Below are positions 11,085 to 22,760 of a DNA stretch of 64,000 nucleotides, piece by piece. Source of the DNA: Holothuria scabra (Eukaryota > Echinodermata > Holothuroidea > Aspidochirotida > Holothuriidae); assembly GCA_037179385.1 (NCBI GenBank), contig CM074196.1:33070486-33134485 (forward strand). The letters run 5' to 3'. Under the pieces are notes generated by a model. It saw nothing but the letters and a program-made list of their open reading frames with translations. It was not told the DNA's origin and did no database searches. Position numbers and translations under genes: made by a program. Numbering within the stretch: position 1 is the stretch's first letter; each line of letters begins with the position of its first letter.

Positions 11085-13483
11085 AGGCCAATTAAAAAAA
11101 AAAAAAATCAGTTGATCATTAGGACTTTCCAGAAAAATCAAGGCGGCCTTCCATTGACATTGTGAAGTGTAGTCACTGCGTATTTTTTTACTGCAACACA
11201 GTTAGTGCAATATTTTGTATGCTTCTCTGTACTGCAGAAAAATAAACGAGGTGGATTAATTAAACCACTTCACAATCTCAATGGGACGCCGAATGTACAT
11301 GTCCAGCAGGTACACGCTCTCAAAAGATCACAAAGATTATGAAGATTACATACCACTATACCTTGGGTTGCCTCACTGTGCATGTATGTATGCCTTCAGT
11401 TATACGTAGATGTACAGTACATGTGTGTATGACTGGCTCCGTATGTACTAGCATGGGTGTAGTGCAGTCTACATACGCGCCATAGTACGGTGGGCATGAC
11501 AAACTTGAAACAATCGTAAAGATCCAGTTTGATACTTTGCTCACAAAATCTCACAGTATCTGATATATTTCATACGGCAAGTTTTTTTTTTTCCAAATTT
11601 CTGATAAAAATATAACACTACCCATACTGGAAAGTAAGGCCTTTCACGGACAGATCTTTGGCGTATGGAAATGTACGCCATTAATTTTGGCGTACGGCGC
11701 ACCTCACTACACCAGGGGAAAGTACAACATGTTGGCGTGGCGTACAATTACAAACACCTTATTAATTTACATCGGGTCCTTGCATACCTTGAAATGGAGT
11801 GACGTACAATTACAAGCACCTACGAGGCTGTGAAACTGTTACTGCCGTGGCAACTCAGCTGCAACCCAGTCTGCATATGCATATTGTGCACTCCAACACG
11901 AAGACCGTCGATGTGAGCACTGACTCCTTCTTGGCATAGCGGCAAGCAAGCTGTATTACCAGTTAATCTCCGTCATATGATAAACGTACTTAGTTATACA
12001 CTACTTGTATTGCCAGTAAATGGTGTATGCATTACGTACATGTACACATAAGCATATACTATCACGAATGGATTGCTCCTTACTATGTGTGAACCATATA
12101 CTTGTACATGCACTGCCACTGTACAGATCATGTATGCGTCACGTACATTTATACCGTAACATTAGCCTTCCCTTCTAAGTGACAAGCAATTGAACTCCCA
12201 AACCGGCTGACCCGCCCAGCCCTGTGAAAAACCCGCATTGCAGATCTCCAAAGTATTCTTAGTTAGAGAACCACGCAAATTAACAAAAAATTCAGCTTAC
12301 CGATAACCACAAATTCAGTAAATCGTATCTCACAGCACATTAAACAAATGCCCAGGCCTAGGTACATACTGTGCGGACCTATGTTTGCTGCCACAGCAAC
12401 ATCACTATTGGCTAACCTTCGCAGCAAGTATGGAAGATTTTCCTGTCACTGTGTAAAAAGTGAAATAACGTCGAGCAATGCTGCACTCAATAGCAAAAAT
12501 CAATGCCCACTTTGCAGGTTACAGGCAGGGCTTGTCTTAGGGTTTCCCATCAAACGGACGTTCTGCACTCTTGACAGTTCTTGATGTTCTTGTTCTTGTG
12601 TTTTTGTTTTCATGGCTAGAACACCATGCCAGATGTACAAAGATATATACTGGAAATCACTTGCAGCATGGAATGATAGTCCGTGACATATCGAGTTGAT
12701 GTTTGCAAACTGTACCGGTGTACCAGTCCAAAATTTACAGCAAAAATAACGATTGAATCTTGTGATTAGGAGAGGTTTTAGTCATTGCACGTTTTTGAGT
12801 ATCTGTATAATATTATTTTGGCAAATCTCTCCATACAATGCTTTTCTAGGTTACTGCAAAAAATTCAGTACCGTATTTAACTTTTTTGGCGGTAACCTAG
12901 CGAGGCCAGCGAAATTGTGTGGACTGATTTGCCAAAAAAAGAGGCCACCATTTTGCGTATAGACACTTCCAAAATTCAAAAATTTTCCAAAAAGGGGAGG
13001 GTTATGCCCCCTCCCCCAGGCCGGTGATCCACCAACGGAAAGATCAGTTTGACCTGTTTCTACCCACTTGGAACTTGGGAGCTATGCGTAAGTCACACTC
13101 CTGCAGATTACTATGTAGCATTGAATGTGCACAAGAAAAATCCCCCCCGTACGCACACGAAAACCAATTGGCATACCTTCGGCAGTTCTGCGTCAGCTTT
13201 TTTTGGAATGCACCCCGAGCTGCAACTGGAAGTGATTAGGCAATGAATAGATTGCGTTTAAACAAGGACTTCCTATACACACTCATGATAGTTTGGCGTA
13301 CAAGTACAGAAAAGATAAGATCTACCTTGGCGTAATTCTTTGGGGTATGGTAAACTTACTTTCCAGTATGGAACACTACAGGATAAATTTTCAAACATAA
13401 AATAGCCTACATAAAAAAATTGATGCGGCAGCAAAAAAGGATGCGGGCAGGGACAATCAACTGATTTTTTTTTTACTTGGCCT
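11085..13483. repeat. large interrupted inverted repeat, probable degraded transposon
   Basis: The left end (AGGCCAATT, an A-run, TCAGTTGAT) matches the reverse complement of the right end (AGGCCAAGT, an A-run, TCAGTTGAT). A second inverted pair lies inside: CCATACTGGAAAGTAAG near 11626 and its complement near 13360, both beside TTGGCGTA motifs. The centre has no convincing coding frame. Confidence 0.55.
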
Positions 13484-14150
13484 AAACTCTTCCAATAAGT
13501 ACTTCATGTTTGTTTATCCTTTTCCTGATTTACAATTAATATAGACCTACAGTATAAATATTCGTTGTGGATATTTGACTGATCGTCAGTCACATAGCTT
13601 ACGCTTTTTGCTTGTTTAACCGATCACAGTCAGTGGCTCAAGCTGCAAGGGGAAATATTTATGTACTGCAGAACACAGTACACAGGTACGTACGTACACG
13701 CATGGGTTTCGGTAGCTCCATAACTCCCAGTTCAAACTCGATCGATGAATCGAAAATTTTCTGGGCTCACTTAGGGTGAATAACGCACAACACGCCCCCC
13801 CCCCCCCTTAAACAGAAAAGTGTAATTTAAAGCATAGTTAGTTGCAATAAATCCTATGGCAAGTTTGCCAAAAATCGGTATATTAGCCTAAAAAATCGGT
13901 AGCCAGTTCAAATCTCTAAAACAGCAGTATTCTACCACCCAAACTAGAGTGGCAAGGATATGACATGTGTTAAATGTTAGCCGTTGCAAGTTCGTAACCT
14001 AGGCCTACATTGAGAAAAAAATCGGAAAATTTAAATGCTTTCTACGCCACTGCAAGTAACCTTCCCCATTGTGGAAAACAGAAACTAGACAATTTTAATG
14101 TCCGAGCTTGTAATTGCCGCCAATGGTCGCAACCAGAAGTGCAGTGCTCA

Positions 14151-14386
14151 TTCGACCGATCCAACGATCGGTGAAATTCATAAGCTACCATCATTCTTTG
14201 ACCGACGATCGGTCAAATAAGGTAGAGCGCCATCATTCTTTGACCGACGGTCGGTCAAATACACACAAACGCATCGCTCATTTGACCGACGATCGGTCAA
14301 ATAACGTAGAGCACCATCATTCTTTGACCGACGGTCGGTCAAACAATCACAAGTGAGGCGCTCATTTGACCGACGATCGGTCAAAT
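14151..14386. repeat. minisatellite of 21-bp palindromes with an exact 42-bp period
   Basis: Five palindromes of the form TTTGACCGACgatCGGTCAAA start at 14197, 14239, 14281, 14323 and 14365, each exactly 42 bp apart. Units 1, 3 and 5 have GATC in the centre; units 2 and 4 have GGTC. The 21-bp spacers also alternate, with a CATCATTC-ending type and a CGCTCA-ending type, so the higher-order unit is 84 bp. A degenerate unit precedes at 14151-14176. Because 42 is a multiple of 3, both strands stay open as 14-residue repeats; I do not regard those frames as genes. Confidence 0.95.
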
Positions 14387-14917
14387 AGGCCCCACCATAA
14401 ATATTACTATTAGGCCTAGGAATTAGCAACAGGTTGAAGTTAGCAGTTCTTACTTTATCCTACAGTACAGCTCACGTATAAGTCCCATCGTGTCAACGCT
14501 CTGCTTGTTTCTACTTTCCTCTGCGTGTTTACTCTTTCCTATACTTTGTTGTCTTCGTTACTATACTCAGTGTCTGCGCACCATCAACGCAGACACCGAC
14601 AGACCTTCCTTACACTTGATTTGTTCTCAATGGGGATTATTTGAGTATATAAACGTAGGATCGCGTATAATCCATGACCGTAGGAATTTTTCAGTCGTTT
14701 CAAGTAATGCTTCTTGGCCTCGCTTTTGTCAGGCTTTGTGTCAATGTGTCGATCTGCTTAATTAAGCTTGCAGTCTGGTTGATAATATGGTCATATCAAC
14801 GGAAATATTTACTGTTTGAAGTTCCAAGTTATTTCTACGATAATATATTGCGATAGTAAACGTAATAACACCACGAAAATTATAGAAAAAGAAGTGCTGT
14901 TCCGTTCCACTAGTATG

Positions 14918-14952
14918 CTCGTCCGCGACGCCGTTGTTGCGTCGCGGACGAG
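14918..14952. repeat. perfect GC-rich hairpin
   Basis: 14-bp perfect stem CTCGTCCGCGACGC / GCGTCGCGGACGAG with a 7-nt loop, inside eEF1B intron 1. Function unknown. Confidence 0.85.
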
Positions 14953-17900
14953 TTGGCAGTTTGGGGACATTTTGGACCTAAATGGGTACGAGTAAGACAG
15001 GGTACAGAAGTGCTGAAAATTCGAGGCACAAATGAACAGTTCAAGTTAACTGAGATTAGTTGGAAAGGACGAGTGTTCACCAACACTAGGCCGAGTCCAT
15101 AGCTCATTCATTTCCTAATCCGATTACACGGAAATGGTAGTCTCTTGCTTGGGATGAATACCTATGGCAAGAACATACTTGTTAAGCTAACGTAGTGACA
15201 ACCGATGGTTTGGAAATCGATTTGAAGACTTGGGTGTCAGTCTACACGGAATAATAACCATTTTTAAGTAACACAGAAGGGCATCCTTACTCGCATGTGT
15301 GTCGAATGCACTGGTGTTTGTATTTTTAAGAAAAGTGTAGAAAATGCTATCCCTGTTATCTCATCTCATCAGTCACGATCCTGGACAAATGGTATATATT
15401 GAGAGAGATATGAATATCAGTAATGTAAACAAGCTGGTGATACGATGTTTCTGAAGTTCGCTGTTTATTATGATTTCAATTTGTAGTTACAACGTACATT
15501 ATCCCTTTTGTTTCAATTTTTGCGAATTTCGATCTACAGTGTGTTAAGCGAAAAAATTGCCCCATATTTTTCGTATCGTGCATTTGAAAAACAGGTACAT
15601 AAAATGCGGTTTCTTGCCTTGATATGTATTTACTTTTAAAAAGTTTGCAAACCCGTTTCTTTGTGTATAGAAGAAAGTCTTAAGAAAGATCTAAAAGTAT
15701 ACCAAAAATCTCTATAATCTACAAAGTTCTATCAATCATATAATTGCGTGATATACAAAAAAAAAAAAAACTCCACAAAAAAAAACACAAAAAACTCCAA
15801 GCTACACTCTAGTTCCGATATTCTTTCATCTCCATAGAGTTAATCGCCAGGCAAATAAAAATTCAAGAAATCGTGGGATCAAGTCTGTTGTCCCGAACAA
15901 TGTGTGAATTGCGCTATATAGAATACCCCCAAATCCCAACCCTGCTACTCAAAACATTAATTGGGCTAACAATATTGCTCAGTTGTAATTTCATTTTCCC
16001 GACAACCTCTCAAAATCTACAGAAAGGCTTACCGTACTATCTTAAAAATTGCTTATAGGCCCTATCAATTGGTTTGCGAGTTACGGAGTAAACGGACGCC
16101 CAAAGTCTACCCAACCCCGATAAACTAAACGTAGCTAATCCTCTCATCCCTAATCATGGCCGTGTATCATGGGGTACGCGTCCCCGTTCGTTTTCTGGAA
16201 GGGAGGATATCGCCAACCCCCAACCCCGGCAGACTCTTTTTCAAAAATGATGAAAACAAAAGAATTGCACAGAAAACATTTAGAGATAACCTTTGCCAAA
16301 ACCAAGGTTTGTAAAGTAAAGAAAGTAAACGGTCTATTGACTGGATATTTGCACCCAGGTCCGCACGACCCGCTACAGATGGAGTTGCGCCTTTTATTCC
16401 TTCATATACCGGTACCATGAACAGTACTGCAAAAACCCGGCCTAAGTTGTTCATAAGCACCAACTTAAAAAAAATTACACAATCGGCATAACGTTATAAA
16501 AAAGTTCAGGCGAAATTATGAATGGTAATTTCGGGCCCATCCTAAAAAAAAAATGCAAAGTTCACCGATTGAATGCAGCGTCAGATCATACTACACCTAG
16601 TTTACTTGGGTTGATGGAATTTTGAAGGCTACTGCATACAACAACCATACTCGGTTAAAGGGGGTGGGGTAGTCGGTTCTTAGTTACTTACGAATAGCAC
16701 GGCCGGACCCAGCATATTTTCCCCACATGCCATAACAAAACAAAACTGTTTTTACTTACCTTTGGTAAAGATAGTATATTCCAAAAGTTTTTATATCCAA
16801 ATTTGAATTGGTTACACCAATTTAAAGCGTCATAAATATGGGCAAACATAATTACCAATTTCAGCTTAACAGTGCATTAGCAGACTGATACCAAGGAGAG
16901 GCCGTTAAACAATGTAGAACCTTTTCTGTACACGGAGCGGAGTAAAACGAAGAAAACTATTAAGAACTATTGAACCTCCATACTTCACAGCGAAGTTTCT
17001 ACGCGGCTCGCAGGTTTTAGCTGTCCCGTTCTCCCAGGGTTCAAAGACATCAAACATTCCGCATACGTCAATCATACGAGAATGTTCGTGCAGCTGGGTG
17101 AATAACCGTGTTTTCTCACATGTTTTCTCTGATGTCCACAGCCGCGTAGACTGAATGGCGCGACGACTGCCTAGAATCCTTTGTTCTGTCTAGAACCTCA
17201 GTCACGTAGCCTCCTTTCGTGTGACCTGTCCGACTATGCCCTATATTTTCTCTGTTAAAGCAGCCTGAGAATGTCCGCGAAACCAAAAGCGGGACGGGGT
17301 CTACAAGACCAAACATGAGGTCGGGTTCGCGGGCCAGAAACAAAATCCCCCTGCCCTTCATACGTTTTTTTTCTCGAGGAAATCGTTTTGCACTTTCAAA
17401 TCATCATGATACCCGAACATATTCTAAACCAACCAAAACATTTCAATACTTATCTCGCAACTAAAGACACCTGAAAGCTCTTTCAAGGAACTTATTTTAT
17501 TAAAGTTGAACCCTCCGACACTTATGTCTGTCTGTGTAACAACCGCCAAGGCTCAATCACTAAATCAAATCATTTTAAGAAAATCTGAATCGCTAAATTA
17601 CCCAGACTCCTACATTTTGGAAATAACTTCCGAAATTTATTTTGAGGCGTCAAGGCTTCGCATTTATCACCGAAACTAAAGAAATCCACACCGCCCTTCA
17701 TTTTTAAGTTTCTCTACTCACCACATATTAAAACTAAGGCTTTAAAAAGATGTTTAACTGAATATTGGTGTTTAATTACCGCCCAGCTAACACATAAAGA
17801 GTTATTTCCGAAACCACCGCTAATAGCCTATAAACGGGTACCAAACCGGAGCGACTCTTTAACAACAGTACAAGGGCTAACTTTGTTTCGGAAACTAACT

Positions 17901-20183
17901 CAAATCCATTTCGACGACTCAGATCTATCCTTACTTCAAATTTTGAGTGATTTATTTTCCGAATAAACCAATATTTATGCGTTTGTGGCTTCACCGGTAA
18001 CCAGTTGGCCTTCTAAAATTAGATCATATGTTACTTGCAGTTTTAGTGTAAAGCGGGTGGGACATTTTCAGCTTTTCGCTAAAATGCAGTTTGAAAATGC
18101 AGTTAAAATTTCAAAAACAGTTATGTAAACAAAGATTTCAAATGTTATTTTCTCACTTCGCGCTATCGTAACCGGCGCGATTCACGAATGGTTGGGTCAG
18201 GTGTCTGAGTACAAATATTGACCAACGCATTCTTCCTATAGCGGTCAACGCGAAGCTTCACTCCAAAATAGTACGACTACAAGTTTTCATAATGTTATTA
18301 TAATACCTTTTGGTTGGAGAAGGGAAAACAAGCCACTGAGACACAACTGGAAAGAGGCGGCGGTTTTTTGACCGATTTCATACCTGTTTAACTTTCAAGC
18401 TCCTCTGGGCCCGACTGAAACAAATAGCTGTCCAATTTCGTTTGACATTTTTTGACATTAATGGCTGGTGCACCCCCCTCCCACCCCCTTCCTAGTCTGT
18501 ACAGCCTTGATAATGATCAATCTACCTACCTAAAGCATCAACTGTGAACGTCCCGTTATGGGGCAGCCAAATTGTCATGTCAAAGTCTTGACCGCGCGAA
18601 AAGCATGAGTCATATATATTCCCATGCACCAACGTAATTGTTCATCATGACCCTTACAGGTGACCTAGTTCTTGGTGCAATATACGGTACGCTGCTATGT
18701 TAATATGTAAATTATTGCTTCACTCAATTATGCACGATATATTGTAAAGTGACATTCAAGGGAGGCCCTTAGGTCACGGCTGAACCATATAGAAGGGAAA
18801 TTCTCGATCCACAGATACGTGAGAATAATGTCATACTCATAGTCAGGTTGGATCTTTACTTTGGAGAAGGGAGAGAGTGTAAGTGTCAGCCATGGTGAAT
18901 ATTGGTAAACTAATTTAAATGGAAGCTGAATCGGGTGTAACTTTCGTACAGAGTGCGTGGAGGTACAAAAAACAGGCGGGATATAACTTTTTCCAACAAG
19001 TTTTTTTCTCTCTTTTGGTTTTAAGGGTCACATTTTTGTTCTTATTTGATTGTGAAGGAATACTTTCCAATCAAATAAGGCTCCAAAAGTTAGCAAGCAA
19101 AAATTTCTCAATTGGTGAACAGCATCAAATTTAATACTCTTTATCAAACTGAAAGACTTTGCAATCAAAATTTAACCTGTAAATGGGGATTCGCCGCGAC
19201 GAGCAGTTTTATCGGGAACAGAGCTGCCTCCATTTATTGGCAAGCCCATAGCCAGCGCATGCATGGTCGCACTTGCCCTAAACAATAATTATCATCTTTG
19301 CATTTGATTTAAGCTTCCAAAAGTCCGTAAGGCCTAAAACTTGAAAAGCATAAACTTTCGCATGGAAGCAAAATGTACTTCTCTTTGAAGTACATATTCT
19401 AACGGCGAGTGCAACCGATACAAGAGCAGGGGTATTGATACACGTCACCGTAACGGGCGACGGGTGGGAGGAAAGGGGCATCCCAAAAAGACCGAAAATT
19501 AAAATGAGATACGTCCGTCAGTCCGCGAGAGGGAAAATCAGGTTCACGAGATCAAAGGGGTCATGAGGTCGAAATTGTGAAAAGGATGGCAAGACCGAAA
19601 TGAGAAAAACTGTGAGATCGAAAATTATGTAATGACCTGCAGGTTTTTATATTTATCCCTTCCTCATTTAAGTTTCGCGGATCTTAGTTCGTTTTCCGGT
19701 TTCTTGGGTTGCTGCAAAAATGCAGGGCACTCTCTAGTCAGGTCACAGTGCGGCGCCTTTATGACTGGAATGCTAGACGCTCGGCCCAAAGTTCTAGACA
19801 ACCATGGCGTCATGCAGTCTGCAGCGGTAATATCAAACGTTACCGCGCGCAGTGAAAATGTATTTTACCCAGGTGCACAAAATGTTTACGTACCGTATAA
19901 TGTGGACCGTGGGAGAACGGGGCTGGCTAGCATTTATGTTTTGTAAACAAGAGGGACGAGCACTACTTAAACTTGTGTTGTAGACTTAACCAGCTGTTTT
20001 CGTAACTTGTAGGCTGTCGAGTTTATCTCAGATAATGACACACGCCGAGACAAATGATGCTTATTGGTTAAAGCCTAGGATAACTAAGTTGGATATATAC
20101 CGTTCATACTTTTCGTGTGGAGTATAATTATGATCTTTGTTTCAGGTAAGAACACTTTCCGCAACTCCACTAAATCTGGGGAT

Positions 20184-20447
20184 GATTTCACGTAGGCCAA
20201 CGTTTAGCTATCATCGCTAATGCCGAACTCCATTGCTACCTTAAATCGGTCGCACTTTAGCAACCGATTTTCCAAAATGATTTCACTAGCTAAACTTAAG
20301 GGATCAATTCTCCATCGCTAAGTTGTGTTGTTTGCCATAGCCTTTAGTGAAGCCCAAGATTTACTTTCATCGCTACCATTAATGAATTTATTATATCTAC
20401 TTAGCGAGCGACTTAGCAATGACCGCTAAATTATTGTAAGTGAAATC
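20184..20447. mobile_element. candidate MITE
   Basis: Imperfect inverted ends about 45 bp long. The left end has GATTTCACGTA and TTTAGCTATCATCGCTAA; the right end, reverse-complemented, has GATTTCACTTA and TTTAGCGGTCATTGCTAA. The interior holds further CGCTAA/TTAGCG motifs. No target duplication was identified. Confidence 0.5.
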
Positions 20448-21423
20448 GGCCCGGGCTTGTTAACGCTTCCCTTGGATAAGGCTTGGAGGACAAGCCTTTG
20501 AACAGGGTTCTGGATTACGGACTCTGCTTGGAGCGAATTTACTAAAAAATATATTTTCTCATTCCGTTGCGCCCGTAGGTTACAAGGCAACAGAGGCTTG
20601 ATTGCCGATATACGGGCAAGTTAGGCCACTCGAACACTTTTATTTTGAAAGAATGATGTTAGGTCCCTAGGTTGGCAGTTTAATAATTAGCAGATGGTGT
20701 GTTAATGATAACACACAAACACGGATGTTTCACGTGATGCAATAGCTAACTTAAACTCATCTAAATACGCACACAAATTTGGCCTACTATTCAAAAGATT
20801 CATTAGTCTGTCTAAGTGTGCTTTTATCATCACACTCCTCAAATCGATTTTCTAGTGTGATATTTAACTTCACTTATCCTACCTAAGTACTATCAAGCTA
20901 AGTCATCCCCTTCTTTTGTGTCCCTTTTTACTGGTATTTTGCCTGGTGTTGAGGAGCATTCAAAGCTGCGGCGGCTTTTCCGTGTAATCGGATTAGAAGA
21001 GCTAAACTTACTGTACCTGGCTATTGTTGAAAACTGGTCTCCTCCTTTGCCTTCTGGATTAGTTTTCCACCTACTTATTTGGTCCACCTTGCCCCCTTTT
21101 CTAACCACATTTTTTAACTTCACACTTTATCTGGACGCGGACAAGTCACATTTGGGACGAAATACTGCTGAATTTTAGTTAACGTTTTACTGAAACGGAA
21201 TTTTTTAGATTTCATAATTTAAAACCAAAGAATTTTGTTAAACCCCGCGACTTTGAAAATGAAACACAGGAAACCGCAGCAATCGCATCATAACAAACAA
21301 AAGCAGAAATTTCACGTTAACTGACATGAAAAGGGAACAAGGAAAATTATTACGGCAGCATGTGCATGAAGGAGATATAAATAGGTTTTTTGATTCCATG
21401 TATGTGTTTAACCGGGGCTATGT

Positions 21424-21531
21424 CATTGTTCCCAAGGTTCGCTGATCCCGAGGCTCAATGTTTCCCAATTTTGGGAACATCCGCCCTTCTGGGAACATGG
21501 AACCCCGGGAATAACGAAACTAGGGAACAAT
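21424..21531. repeat. fold-back element of GGGAACA motifs
   Basis: Starts CATTGTTCCCAAGGTTC and ends with the complement of CATTGTTCCCTAGTTTC. GGGAACAT and TTGGGAA/TTCCCAA recur inside and just downstream (21560-21600). Probably a short palindromic element plus a partial duplicate. Confidence 0.6.
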
Positions 21532-22597
21532 GACAAATCATCAAGATATACAAAGGCGGGGAACATCGAACCTTGGGAATTTTGAACCCCGGGAACATCG
21601 GGTTGATCCCGTGTGACCAAGTGTTATCTTTGCACCTTACGTGCCAGTACTTAACATGGAACAAGTTGGATGGGGTTTGAGGCCTAATTTTCTAACCAAT
21701 TTGTTTTCTTCCAGCCGGTCACAGCCATTTTTGCTTGTTGCGGCACACTCGTTTTCAATAAAATGCTGCGCACAAAGCAAAGGTTGTATCACTATTTTTA
21801 AAATAAATTAATGACATGATAGATTGTCTAAACCTTACGTGAGGTCGTTAACATTTTAAACATTTTTTTTTCGTAGGCGTGATGATTTTTTGAGCGTCGT
21901 GACTGTGGTGTTTGAACATCGCGGTCCCCTTAATGTTTTTATTTGAACGTTGACCGCCGAATTGATTCAAAGGCACGAAATCCCCGCCGTAACATTTACC
22001 GCACAGGACATGTTTAACAATTTCGGGATTGCATAAGTTCCCGGTCTGCGGTACGATTCCCCCGTTCATTTGTACCAAATCAAGCAAACCTATACAGATC
22101 GATATTCTGACTATTGTGCAAACACAATGAGGTTTATCTGCGCAGAGGAACGTTGAGGATTATACTCAGTGTCTACGCGGCATTTTTGTATCTTCGTGAT
22201 TCAACTTTGCTCTGCTTGTTTCTGCCTTTCTCTGCTTTGCTCTGCGCGTAGACATGTCCAATTGAACGTGAGCTGTACTGTAACTAGTAAAGTTACTAGC
22301 CTATGGAGAGTTAAAATGCCGGTTTTTCAGAGGGCTGGGCGGGTCAGCTGGTTTGGGTGTTCAAATGCGACTGAAACCCGCGAAATGCGGGTCACTTGGG
22401 AGGTAGGCTAGGTTAGGCCTATGCCTGTACAGTACAACCGGTTTTGCTTGTGCTCAGTGCTAACTTAATCATTAATGCTATGGGCTTAACTTTAACGTAA
22501 GGCGACCTAGCCTAACATAAAAGACAATATTCAATTTGCGAGACGTTGCACAGATTGAAAGCGACACTGACACTAAGTGACAGAGGAAGTCGCTTAC

Positions 22598-22677
22598 CCG
22601 TCGATGTAGCTTTTGTCTGCAAGAAAACTGTTCAACGCTTTCAGACCTGCAGCTGTTTTAAGATTGCCAAAACCCAT
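22598..22677 (-). CDS. EEF1B2: eEF1B beta (elongation factor 1-beta), coding exon 1
   Basis: First coding exon of the guanine-nucleotide exchange subunit that recharges eEF1A with GTP during translation elongation. It reads [16 protein letters not shown], then a segment ending in ADKSYID, which matches the eEF1B N-terminus (MGFG-L, GL--LN, LADKSYI). The ATG (22677-22675) has A at -3 and G at +4, a strong initiation context. The exon holds 26 codons plus two bases (GG) and ends at GTAAGC. The split Gly codon is completed by the G that opens exon 2. The next exon lies 16.2 kb away, so no single open frame shows the gene. The symbol assumes orthology with vertebrate EEF1B2; EEF1D-like paralogues share this domain, but echinoderm-grade animals usually have one gene. 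Confidence 0.93.
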
Positions 22678-22760
22678 CTTATAGTGATTTGTGGTTTTTT
22701 AACTTAAGTCCAATCGCTTAGTCGAAGAAACGTCAAAGCTCTCAGTTTTGCTGACCCAAC
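22678..22760 (-). promoter_or_regulatory. probable 5' UTR and proximal promoter side of eEF1B beta
   Basis: Sequence immediately upstream of the eEF1B ATG on the minus strand. I see no TATA box, and no unambiguous pyrimidine-tract start site of the kind translation-factor mRNAs usually have. A further non-coding 5' exon cannot be excluded. The limits are nominal. Confidence 0.35.

Larger units (their letters stand above)
6390..22597 (-). other. eEF1B beta intron 1 (16.2 kb)
   Basis: Lies between the exon 1 donor GTAAGC and the exon 2 acceptor ctgcag. It holds a hAT-like element (6633-10192), a large inverted repeat (11085-13483), the palindrome array (14151-14386), a GC-rich hairpin (14918-14952), a MITE candidate (20184-20447) and a fold-back element (21424-21531). 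The stretches 10193-11084, 14953-20183, 20448-21423 and 21532-22597 show only short, stop-rich frames and nothing I recognise. Confidence 0.85.

Noticed and set aside
14151..14386. CRISPR-like layout (21-bp palindromic repeats, 21-bp spacers)
   Set aside because: The spacers are not unique: they alternate in two types as part of an 84-bp tandem unit. The context is an animal intron with no cas genes.
14114..14429. Open frames on both strands encoding 14-residue repeats (LTDDRSN / LTDRRSN types)
   Set aside because: They follow from a 42-bp period divisible by three and a palindrome without stops. Both strands being open argues against either being coding.
19632..19946. 104-codon plus-strand frame in eEF1B intron 1
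   Set aside because: No domain, no homologue I recognise and no flanking splice logic; treated as chance.
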